Shown: positions 42,001-54,000 of the stretch, piece by piece | How the letters are laid out: the number at the start of each line of letters is the position of its first letter | Position numbering within the stretch: position 1 is the stretch's first letter | Source of the DNA: Nemopilema nomurai | Taxonomy: Eukaryota > Cnidaria > Scyphozoa > Rhizostomeae > Rhizostomatidae | NCBI GenBank assembly: GCA_003864495.1 | Contig: ML133375.1 | Span: forward strand, 67,860 to 131,859 | Reading direction: 5' to 3' | DNA length: 64,000 nt | Made by a program: the position numbers and the translations under genes | The notes under the pieces: model-generated | The model's database searches: none | Told to the model about the DNA's origin: nothing | The model's input: only the letters and a program-made list of their open reading frames with translations

Positions 42001-45000
42001 AAATTTGGACAAATGATCATGGTGGATCGTGAACAAACGCCATTTGCAAAAAGAAATACAATTGACCCAGAATCGTGAGCATCTGTTTCGCATGGGAAAA
42101 GGGTTCACGGTGCACAAGAAGCATGGAAAAATCAAACCAGTTTCAGATCAAGGGAGTATATGAGAAGTAATACACGAGAGAAATGTATTTCAAGAGTATT
42201 AGAAGAACTGCTTCTCAATAAGCGACGTGGATTCATTGACAAATGACCCAATTGACATGTTTACGTGGTTCACCAATTGCAAGTGACGTCATGACAGTGG
42301 GCTAATGGCCGAAAACTCAATCAATTAGCAAATGTTATATGGCGAAAATCACTGGGAATCTGTAGTTGGGTTGGGCCACTATAACGTCAATGATTCTAGA
42401 CAGCACCATTATACCAAGCATCACGTTCTAGCACGAACAGCTCTACTTCTGTTAGCTCATTCGCTTCCAGTATTCCATTTTCCCCTTCCACAATTAAACT
42501 CCCTTCAGCAAGACAATTTCCTGTCTGATAGAAACACAACATTCTTGACTTGACTAAAACCTAAACGATATGACATCTAATGCCTAACAAGGCTTGATAA
42601 AGTAGCTGCAAGGTCTCTTACATTCTGAATCTGCTTCCTTCTTTCATCATAAGCAGAAACCGACAACAAGGAACTTGAAGAAGCCCAGCTTCTGTTTGTA
42701 ACGAGAGGAGTCGTGCCCGCATCGGCTGGCTCCTCTTGACTCATCGTCAACGTTCGCTTCCTTATCGTTTCCTTATTTAGAGATTCATCGTCAACGTTCG
42801 TTTCCTTATCGCACTGAGAGTTTGGGAAAACATTTGGGACTGGAGTAGGTGTCAAATGTCGAAAAAAAACCAAATCTGAGGAATGCATTGCTTCCATTAC
42901 TGTGTCAGATAATCCGGTACATGGTTTGAGTTTGACGATGCCTGATATAGACCAATTCAGGCTGCATTGAGCTACACCGAGAAACAGACCAGGCTTCAAA
43001 TCGATCTTTTGACAACCAGCACATATAAGCTAGACGTCCGCACTAAACTAAGCCCAGAACGCGTACGGTCGCGTGACGATGCAAATCCAGCTTCGGTTCT
43101 AAAAAGTTCTCGCTAACTCTGTCGCTTGTAAACCAAGCAACTGCCAATATTTCCTTTAAATCGCAATCCCATCACAAGTTTTGGCTCGAGCAGCAAGTGA
43201 GCATTTGCCCAACAAATGAAAAATTAGGCCCATTTGGAGAGCACAAAGATCTCTCTGGGTGACCTGCCAAAAGAACTGTAAGAATTGAGGATCGTAAACA
43301 AAAGTTCGATAATTGAATTTTGCCACCAACAGAATTTAAACATCATTTGCAAACATCAACAAGTTCTTTGCTAGGCGCTGAAGAAACGGAGCAGCGAGTT
43401 TGGAACAAAACAGGTCGAATGATCAAGGCAAACCAGTCCATCCAGGGGTACAGAAATGCCTGGCACTCTTATCTTGTCCAATGAAATAGGGACACAACTG
43501 ACCGATCTGACGTCAGAAAGCGTCTATTCGACAATAACAATCCGCAAGTGAAACTTTGTACATATGCTTTCAGTTGTGAGTTCCTTCATGGACAACTAAG
43601 AAATTGGAGTTCCATCTACCAGACTCCCATGTGCAAACCATCGATCATTCATCCATTAGCATTTGTCAGTAAAGCAGCAAAAGCATTCCCTCAAAGCCGC
43701 CTTCAATTGCGACCACTGGAACAACATCTGAGATTCTCATCTCGTAATATCAATATGTTTCACATTGGGAAGACGTCCAAGCTGTGTAAACAACACACCC
43801 ATCTCTGCTCGCATAGACCACCGCATTTGCTAACAAAATCTGAATGTCGTGAAGGAATACAACACTTTCTCACCGCAAGCTGAAAAAACATTCAGGCCTA
43901 GTCTTTAATAATTTACTCACTCCGCAACGCTTATGCATTGGTTACAAAACGGGAGAAAGTATACCAGCCAGGTGACAATGAAATATTCAATGGACTTGAA
44001 TTGACTGATGAATATGTGATTCGCGAGTGTAAATGGCTGGTGGATTGTATCCACGGTATCTATTTAACCGGTTGCCGATTATTTGCGGCCTTTTCGTCTC
44101 AGTCAAAATGTGACAAGCATGCATAATAATTAAGCAAAAAGAAAGATTGCTGCACAGAAACCACGTGGAATACCCCACTACCTAAAGCAGTTCAACGAAA
44201 TATTTGAATCATCTGGTATCAGGAAAGTATCAATACAAAGTTCAGCAACAACCAGGCCTTTTTGAGAATTTCCTGCGCGTAAAAGATGGCTTGAAGAGGA
44301 AGATTCTGAAGAGGAAAGAGCCTCAAAATGATGCGTTGGTTCTTTGTCTGACATAAAAAATTTCTGATGGACTATTTGGATAACAAAGAAATGACCAAAC
44401 TGTGCTTTCTCATCTAAATGACCCATTTCAAGCACTTTCATATTAGTTTTTATTCTGGAACTTTAAAGGAAATCTGATATGAGTATCAAATGAAAAGAGT
44501 CAAAATGAAAAAAAGACTTTTTGAAACCGTTACAAAATGCAAAACCAGAAAAATGTTCAAGTAGATTGTACTCAAATGATCTATCGTTTACTTGAAGGAA
44601 CTTCTGGTCTAAAGGTGGGAAAAGCATGGGAAACTAATGGGGTTTTACCGCCAAAGGAAAGAGCCAAATATCCAAGACTTGGTGAACAAAGAACAAAATA
44701 TTTACCATTTCATTCTTTATGAAACGCTGTTTGCAACTCACAAATGAACACCATTATTCTAATTTTCTTTCAGTTTTACGCACAGCTGCCTGCAAATACT
44801 TCATTATTTCACTGCGCTTTTGTTTGACATAACAAAATATTTATTAAACTGCTTCCACTAGAATTTTACTATATGTTTTTTTCAAATTTGTTATTTGTAG
44901 CGATCGCGTAAAATGCGAATGGCAAATTCGGTAAAACGCCGTGTTCTGTTGAAAGTATGCTAATGTCATGATGATGATGATGATATATTTCTTCATATGT

Positions 45001-48000
45001 CATGACAGAGTTTCAGCATCTAAACTGAACGATGACACAAAGTAGCTTGATAAAATGCGACACAGCTGAAACTTGAAAAAACAGAAAAAATGAAAACAGA
45101 TTTAGGCCTTAAATGGATGCTAATGAATATGAATGCCTGGTATTGGACTGGGCCAATGGCAAAAAATGCAAGCACATTCAAGAATGGCATTAGTAAAGCA
45201 TGACGGATATCGTTGGATGGTGTACGCCATTACACATCAGGTTGTGTTGCAGAGACGATTCACACATTGTCACCTTGTTTGGTTTTGGAGGAAGAGAATA
45301 AAAGTGATGATGTGTGCACAAATTGATGGGAGTGCCTAGGATATTCTGCAGACATTCGAAAGTCTTTAATTACCAACAATACAGCGTTACATTTCCCTAT
45401 GCAATATGTTACTCTTTACAGAGTGTATAAGAAGAGCAAGAACTTAATTGAATTTAATGAGAAGAAAAACACCAGGTGTGACCTTAGTTCACCAAAGAAT
45501 ACTGATAAAAGTTCACAGCATTTCACCACATAAATGAAGGCAAAGCAAAATAAACCATTCTCGCATAACATCAGCCGGTAACACAATTTGGAAATGTCAC
45601 TGTTTCTAAGGGTGTAGTGTCTCTTGACGGTGATGAATTAGGTTCGCGTCAGTTTGGCTAACAAGCGTTAAACCCAGCCAAAACATTGCCATGTATGGCA
45701 ACAGAAGAAGACGACAGTGGGTCATTGCGTACACCTTATCGCGTGGCTGCCCTTTGTGACTGAAAGGGAGTTACCGCAGAGTTGCCAAGAGAATAAACGA
45801 AAAGCCTTTAGATATTTTTACAAATAAAAAAAAGATTGCAAATCATTCCTAGCACACCACAGTCAGGGATGGATGAGCTTGGTGTATGTCAAGGATCCGC
45901 AATGGCCCCACTTCTGCTTATTATGGTGCTGGACACTCTGGGCGGGGAGGGTATACAAAGGCTATTGGTGGAATCCTTTAACATGGTACTGATAGCAAGC
46001 TCAGCAAAGGAGCTGTGCTTGGCTGCACTAGAATTAAAGAGTCAAGCTGGCTTGTGGGAGACAGCTGCTCAGTATGTTTAGTGATCATTGCGATGTAGCG
46101 CAATCGCTTGATTTCTGAAAAATGCACACGTTTATCAATTCATCACATTTGATCTGTGGACACTAATGACTCTAGATCAATTTCGAATTGAGCTAGATTC
46201 TCCCAGAAAAAATATATGCAAATTAAGGCTCATTTTGGACAAAGCTTCAAGCTGGACAAAGATTCTAGACCAATTTCGAATTGAGCTAGATTCTCACAGA
46301 AAAAATATATGCAAATTAAGGCTCATTTTGGACAAAGCTTCAAGCTGGACAAAGATTCTAGATCAATTTCGAATTGAGCTAGATTCTCCCAGAAAAAATA
46401 TATGCAAATTAAGGCTCATTTTGGACAAAGCTTCGCCTTCAAGACCCTGCAAAAGGTACCAAAATTAGGAAGACAATGATTCATGCACTATTAAAGTTTA
46501 CTACTTGATAGTTGTTCACCAGAATGTCCAACCCTCCTTAAAAATGCTAACAATTAATATTCAGATCTTTTGAAAAAAACATCAGCTTTGTAATGTCATA
46601 TTGTCACAACATTTCAATGGGTTGAGATATTAGCATTTTTGGTAAATGCGGAGAATTTTATCTACCTTCGAAATGTCATATTGAATGAGAATATTGAATA
46701 TTCTTTAACCGAATGGTCATTTGCCACAAATGGAGTCACCAGTTACGGGTCAGTGAGTATCAAATGGGTCAGTGAGTATCTTATTTGTGAGAGCAGCCTA
46801 ACTGAAGCCTGGATGTGATTGGAGTATTTTGTGATGTGGTCAGCACTGCCTCACGTGTGGAGCAGGGTGTTGTCAGTCAACAGAAGGGAGGGTCAACAAA
46901 GTGCAACGACTGGTGGGTGTTAGAAGAGGGCGCTTAAAAAAGATTCCGAAACGCCCCCTTACACCGATGGAATGGTCATGCGAGGAAGAGCGACCTATCT
47001 TTGAGCATCAGGAAAATGGTGAGCAAGATGATCAAGGGAAAATTTAAGACGAAATAAAAAGAAGACGCACATTACTGAAGATTTTGGCAATAACCTTGCC
47101 CTCTCTGAAAACAGCGTCGAAAGAAGAAGCCTTCACTATAATGTATAAAGGCCCTGGTGATTATTCAGCGACTACGCAGCACAAGGTATCGATGTTGCCA
47201 CGACGATAAAACACAAGTATTAAGTTCGGTCATGATTTTACCCAACGGATCTCTCCTACACACTGGGAGAAAGTGAATCTATGGTAATGCTGTTCTATAG
47301 CGACACCATGGAACTATGCATGTGTCTATATTTTAACTGCAACTAAATATAAGCTGGTGTTGGCTCCCGAACGATTAGGATTGAGCTAGTTTATCATCAA
47401 TCATCTCTATGGATTTTCATTCGTAAGGGTTGAAACAACATTTGAATAACTTGCTGTAATGAACAGAAATGATAAAAATTAGCACAAACCTCTGCTTCAT
47501 CACTGACTTCTTTTGCCGTTATTAATACGCTGACAATGATTTGACCAAGGTCTTCTTGCAAGCCGTTTCTGTTAATTAGATCCAGATGCAGAATATGTCC
47601 TATATACAAGTAAAAGATACATCATTAGTAAGATACATTGAAGAAAAATAGCTCGGCTTCCATAAAACAGTTCAACAGCATATGTAATGTTCTCTTATAG
47701 TTATATACAGTGCAATAAGCATAACTAAAAAGTGGCATTTTAAGAATGAAAAGCCTCGTACAAGATCTTGCAATTACCTTCAAAAACCTGCAGAATCAGA
47801 AGGCTTACAATCATCGCCAGCTATTGCTTAGTTTTTATTGGCTTTTCTCTGGGCACAAATTTAACACTTCCTAATTTCAACTTTTACTGTGTTGTTTGAT
47901 AATCTTGGGATTTCTACTCCGTGTTCAGTGTGAATATAAAACAAGTATTATCTATATAGGTATTTTTTTGTTAGTTTGTATTTCTCAATATAATTTGTTA

Positions 48001-51000
48001 TTAATTTTGTTATTTTATTAGTTTATATTTCTAAATGTAATTTGCTTTGTTATTTTGTTGTAATTATTTACTTAAACTGCATTTGTATGAAGTGGAATTA
48101 TAAATCAAATGAAATGAAGAAATGGTTTGCTTGCTTCAAACCCACTTTAAAGAACTATAGGAGTATAAAAAGCGTCGTAGAATGAGAAAGACAAGAAGAC
48201 CAGGAATTATAATGGATTAAAAGATACAGAAAAGTGCTTATCTCGGTGTTCATGGGCAGAGTATTTAGACAAGAACATCTTCAGTGATTCTTGGAGAGAT
48301 CAATTTAACTGACAAGAAACTTTCTTTTACATACAAAGCTATGCATCGATTTTCACATAACGGTCTGATAAGAAAATTGCTTTAACAAATGATTTGGCAA
48401 ATTGAATGATCAAACAGGGCTGTTCTACATTTGATTTGATTAGAAACAGGCAACCAGCCTGAGACATTGTATTAACATTGAGTAGCAGCTAAAACGCACA
48501 TTGCCAGCCTAATTTAAGTCAATTATGCATAGAATCTGATTTACGGCTTAATCAAGCAGATAAACAAAACAAAGAAACCTAATTTTGATGTAAAAACACT
48601 ACAGAATACAAGTAATGAATCCGTTAAATGAATCCTCAACGAAATTGAAGTTCTAAAGCTGAGCTGTTCTTTGTAAAGGAAATTCCTTAACTCAAATTGA
48701 AAAATGATATCAAGTATTTATACAAAATTACCCTAACCTGTCCAAATAACCTGAAATAAACGCAAAATTGAAGAACAATACAAAATGGTTGCAGTTTCAA
48801 CTCGAGGCTTTCTTGCCGTAAGATCGAGGCTGCTGAGTCGGTAAATGTGCACACGAAGAAGAAATGCAAAGATTTAAGTACCAAATCAAAACAAATAACA
48901 AAGAAAACCTCAAGTGATCTAGAATTGTTACGTCTACAACAGTTAAGTGCATATTAGTTAGTTAAAAGCAGTGTTGACAAATCGAGCTCTGGGTGTGCTT
49001 TTTCAAGTACCAAAAAAGCACTTTTGTTAACAAGTAATTTTCAACTCACCTGTTTATTTCAAGTTCACTAACATTGAGAGATGCAACACCCATTTGGTCA
49101 TCGGAACTCAATCGATCGAAATCGTATACTTTGAAAACCAGATTGGCATTTACATCGTCAAAGAACAAACTGAATTTCTCATTCCAAGCAGGGTTGAGGT
49201 TCTTGTATACTATTTTGCTTTTGTAGACACATTTGCCTCTAAACTTTGCCTTCACGTACGGATCACTTGTACCTTTAAAGGAAAAACAAAATGTCAATTA
49301 AGGACATTTTATCGACGAACTCACAGGGAACCAAGCCAAGAGAACGTTCATCTGATACTTGAACCAAGTTTGCTGGTCGAACTGCATAGCTCAAATGAAG
49401 TAGAACACAATTGTTACCTCATGTACATGTGTCTATTACGTTAAAATATAGTTATTGAAATCTTTGAATTTCTTTTTTCTGGGTACTTAAAGGTACATTT
49501 CAGCATATGTATACTGGGCACCACGACTTGTCAATTTCAATTCTTCAACCTTTAATTGCTTTGAGAAATATAAAAGACATGCTAAGCTAGCAGCATGAAT
49601 ATAAAGCGCCTGTGTGTTTGAGTTGTTACATTTGATAAACATCAATTCTCTCCACGTCATGTTCTTCACAAACTGGAAAACAGTTTCCGAATGACAGTTT
49701 ACAATAACCAGGCTTCGAACGGCAGCTGGAGCAACAGTTGTCTAAACACGCATTTTCCGAAAGAAAAATCTATATTTCAACGATTGGATTCTTAATCTAA
49801 ACTGAATCAAAAACGCTGTTTAATTTCTCTGCACACTTCGGCAAACTACAGACGCAGATGTTTAAACAACGGTTTGAATATTTCCTGAAGTCTTTTTAAG
49901 TACAAATCAGCATTTCAGATGGATACCTAAAGCCTTTTCAAAAACAGAACAGTGTGGTCACCCGCTTTATTTCTACAACCTAGCTTGAAAAATTATAAAT
50001 CTAGTCTATTATGGTTTGGTACAAGCTGGTTCTTCTATACAAAGTTAACTTCCAAGTTCAATATTTTGTTGACTCTATTTAACATCGGCCCAAGAGTGCA
50101 AAAATGTTCTTTTCGCTGCTTAAAACTAAAGAATGATCGCTGCAGGAGGCAAAAATTGGAAAGCTGATAAATGAAAAGAATTCTTAGTATAGAATAACAA
50201 GCCATTCTTAGGGGATTTAACATGACTTGGTAAACAATAGTGGTCTAAGCAAAGAATCTTCTCGCGTACGAGTGAAGAGCTTCGTTAAAAGGTGTCGCAA
50301 TGTTGGTCGATAGCAAATAACCGGACTGTGGAAGTTAGCAACGCAATCAATGCCTAATTATCGTATTGTTAGCCAATATTATGTTGTTCTTGTTGTTAGC
50401 CAATATTATTGTTGTTGTTGTTAGCCAATGTTATTGCTTCTCTTGTTAGCCAATGTTGTTGTTGATGTTGTTGTTGATTTTGCATGTCGTTTAACCGTTT
50501 CCAACAAAGTGAAAGAGAGATTCTTGGGCAGTGGTTTAAGCGGAAATGCCAAAAAAGTAAAGAGGCGATAGAAAACCAGGCTGAATGAAAGAAAAGGCAT
50601 AGAAGAGATTTATCACCCGGAAATGTGCAAATGAATAATTATAAAATAAAGCCTATGAAGATATTCACGACAGTGCAGTGCCTATTCAAAGTGATATCAT
50701 GTTGAAAAGGAAAAAACAAATAGTAGTCAGGTCGTGGTACAGTAAGGAATAAAGCTAGGTTTTAAGAAAACAAAGAAACTTTAAATGAGTAGCAAAAAGT
50801 ACACCAATTTTTCTGTGCCTTACTATCAATAACACGTTATGCGCCAGGAGACGTTAGCAAATCATTTGCAAAAAACGTCTAGATAAGACGTTAAGAAGTT
50901 GTTCGTTCCCTTCAAGACAAATTATTGCAGGCCCAAAGCATCTGGTGGAATTCTTTACATGACAGTGTCAAAAACTTTAAATACCAACAAATAATTGTTA

Positions 51001-54000
51001 GGTGTTACAGTTACCACTAATGACAAGGAAATTCCTAGGGGAACTTTTGAAAGCTGAAGAAAGGGGTCCTACGAAAGACAAATTTGCACCATACTGACAT
51101 TGAAGTTCTTTCGTCGTTTGGCAAAAACATTTACCTGATCGGTCTCTTGCTATCAAATTGACACCCTCGCATATTTCGACTTCCATTTGAAACAGTGAAC
51201 ATGTATTGCTTTTCCAGGCAAGTGCGGCCTAGGGGAATATAATGATTTGGGTTAAAAGAAGGGCAATTTTTTAGGACAATTCTAAATGCAAGGAGCCACT
51301 AGAAAGGATAAGCTTAGTGACAATAAAACATATGGAGACAGTGCAGAAAAATTGGGCCCTAAGAAATTATACATATCTATACATCACAAAAATTAGAAAT
51401 GTTAGCTTAGTCAATGTAAACATCAAAAGTAGCAATAAAGTCCAGAAATGGTATTTTGCAGTTAACATTTAAAAATGAAAAATACTAAATTGGTAAGCAA
51501 GCAGAACGAGAGAAGCCATTTGAGAGCAGCTTTCGTATAACTTCCACGAGCATTGAACAAATAATCATCATGCTATATTGCGCAAACAGGATATGGATCA
51601 AGAAAAGAATGCCGCATTTAGGTTTGTATTAGTATTATAAACAAGAAGCGTGATTCCGAAGCATTTACAATATAGAAATGGTAATTACCTCAAGTTTGAA
51701 TCTAAATAAGTATAAATTATGCACGTGGAGTGCAATAGAAAGAGGTAATCAAAAATGTATAGATGCAGGTAGGCAATTCTCGTCCTGCTTACGCACCAAG
51801 TATCGAAAACGATGATATCAGCTTGATTAAAACGCTTTACTTGCATTGTAATAAGATGTTGAAAATGCTTTGGAGGCAAGGTGCTTAAACACCCTTAGCA
51901 ATTAGGAATGTGTCAACTTTCAGTTCTATTCAATATACAAAAACTTCATAACTGGAAGATTTTGGATTTCTCGAAAACTCTGATCTCAAATTATGTTCAG
52001 TAGCAGCATTCAAAAATTTTGGGGAGAGTATCGAGGTTTTAGGCTTTATAATCCATTAAACCAAATTTTTTACTGCGTTCGATATGCAAAATTTGCTAGC
52101 CTTTAGCTACGTTTGTTAACCGACCAGGGGTGTTCTCATAACAAAAGTGAAGTCTTTTGGAAACAAAAAGGCGATAAAGCAAAGATCTACTTCCATGTTT
52201 GAATACTACAACAAAGCCCATTTTATAATTTATTTTTCTAAAGTGAGGCCAGTCTCTCTAGAGAAACAGTAATAATTATTCCATCAGACACATTAGCGCC
52301 CATCTAAGAAGCATATCAACTTGAATAACAGCGTCAAAGTGTTGCAATATTGACTATATCGCGTAAAATCGACTTCAATTTAGCAGATAGTACGCCGATA
52401 CATAGCCGCTTCGATTCCTTGTCATTTGAGCACAGCCACGCTTTCCATGGTAAAAGGTTACTACCCATAGCAGTCCTGGAAATGCCTTGCCCGTGCAAAC
52501 GCCTTAAAAGCCAGCACATTCGAACTCATAAGAAAACTGAGTTCTATGTTTGGGCGGGTACCCTCTGTTTGGACTAAAAAGTAGCTATTTGCGTTGACAT
52601 CCCTACAAACATTTATTCGATGTACTGTACAGCCCTATCGCATGGACTTCTTGCGGCAATTTTAACCCTTTTACTTGGCAGCAACTGTCTTTTTATACGT
52701 AAATAAATTACAGAGTAAATTTCAAACAATAATGGCATAAAGGCTAGACAAGAGACTTGCTTAATGAAAAGACATGCTAAAAACAGCAGCCGGCGGAAAC
52801 TTCATTCAGACACTCTCTATTCAATACTTAAACTAGATAATGCTAATATATTACAAAACTCCTGATTAATTTTTAATAAGCAAGCTGGAAAATTGTTAAG
52901 TTTTCTTTTCAAGTTAGCTCTGGCCCTTTGAACTAGCTTTCCTTGCAAACAACGAGTCCGAAATAAAAAGGAATATTAAAAGGAGCTCGCGAAAGATACA
53001 GATCAGATGCTTGATCCGTTATGCGATAATACGGCTTCAGTTTGCAAGTTCAGACATACTTATAGCCACAATAAGTGATCACTCCAATGATCACCACAAA
53101 ACCACGAGCTTTTATTTGATTAACTGGCGTTATAGGATCGCAAGGCTTGGAGTGTATCGTTCTCTGGCTTATTACCAGAAAATAAAACATCAAAGCATTC
53201 TCTTTGACCAGCCATAAGTATGATTCAGTCGAAGGTGATATGCAGGCTCATACTGCTCCTGGATTCCAAGTAATTTACACGATAAAAAGAATAGCATCGT
53301 GTACATGCATGCGTATTGTATTGCGTTTTAAAACACCAAAGATATTTTTTTAAATTAGAGGGAAGTATTACATAATATAATCATTCATTGACTTAATTTC
53401 TTCATTTAGAAAACAGGACTTTGGTTGATGTTAAAAAAAATATCCCCAAAATTATATAAACTCAATAAAAATTAGTGGGATTGTGTTCATTAAACAGTTT
53501 GATTATGCAAACAATACAAACACACTACGCAGAACTGATAGCATAATCTTAAGTAAATTACTTTACTGTGATTGGCTGCAGCATAGATGCAATGAGCCAA
53601 CTTCAAATAACTTATAGAAAAATATTGGGAACTATGTGCAATCTTGACACTATAGAAATATGATGAAGACTTATCTAAAGATACCTTCTATTGCAAAACT
53701 TTATTTGAACTCTCAAACTAAATGGCCCCTCGTTTGGGAAATTTGTATTCCTATGTGATAACTGTCCCTTTTTGTCCAGTCAGCAAAATATCTATGCTTA
53801 CAAAATCTTCAATGAAAGATGAACTTACCATTGGATGTGTCCTGAGTGGTGACAGCATTAGCCAATTTAAGAATAACAATAAAAACAAGGTGAGTTTCTT
53901 AGCATCCTAGACCATGTAACTAACAATCTTTAAGACTTTCACATTCCTAGCTAATTACAAAAGTTGGCTGAACTTAAGTAATGACCATAGGGCATAATAA

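Larger units (their letters stand above)
42814..47489. other. MCTP intron 4, repeat-bearing
   Basis: The largest intron resolved, at 4.7 kb. It holds a reverse-transcriptase relic (45866-46081), a 93-bp minisatellite (46171-46440) and an (ATG)n run at 44968-44984. It also has a short direct repeat, GGGTCAGTGAGTATC, twice near 46750. The stretch just upstream of exon 5 (~43020-43120) is relatively CpG-rich. The 111-codon plus frame at 43548-43883 is not recognisable. Confidence 0.65.

Noticed and set aside
43548..43883. 111-codon plus-strand frame in MCTP intron 4
   Set aside because: No family resemblance, and His/Ser/Leu-rich composition typical of random frames.
48750..48830. Possible extra MCTP exon ([17 protein letters not shown]) between exons 3 and 4
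   Set aside because: Its candidate lengths do not repair the phase mismatch, and family alignment leaves no room for it.
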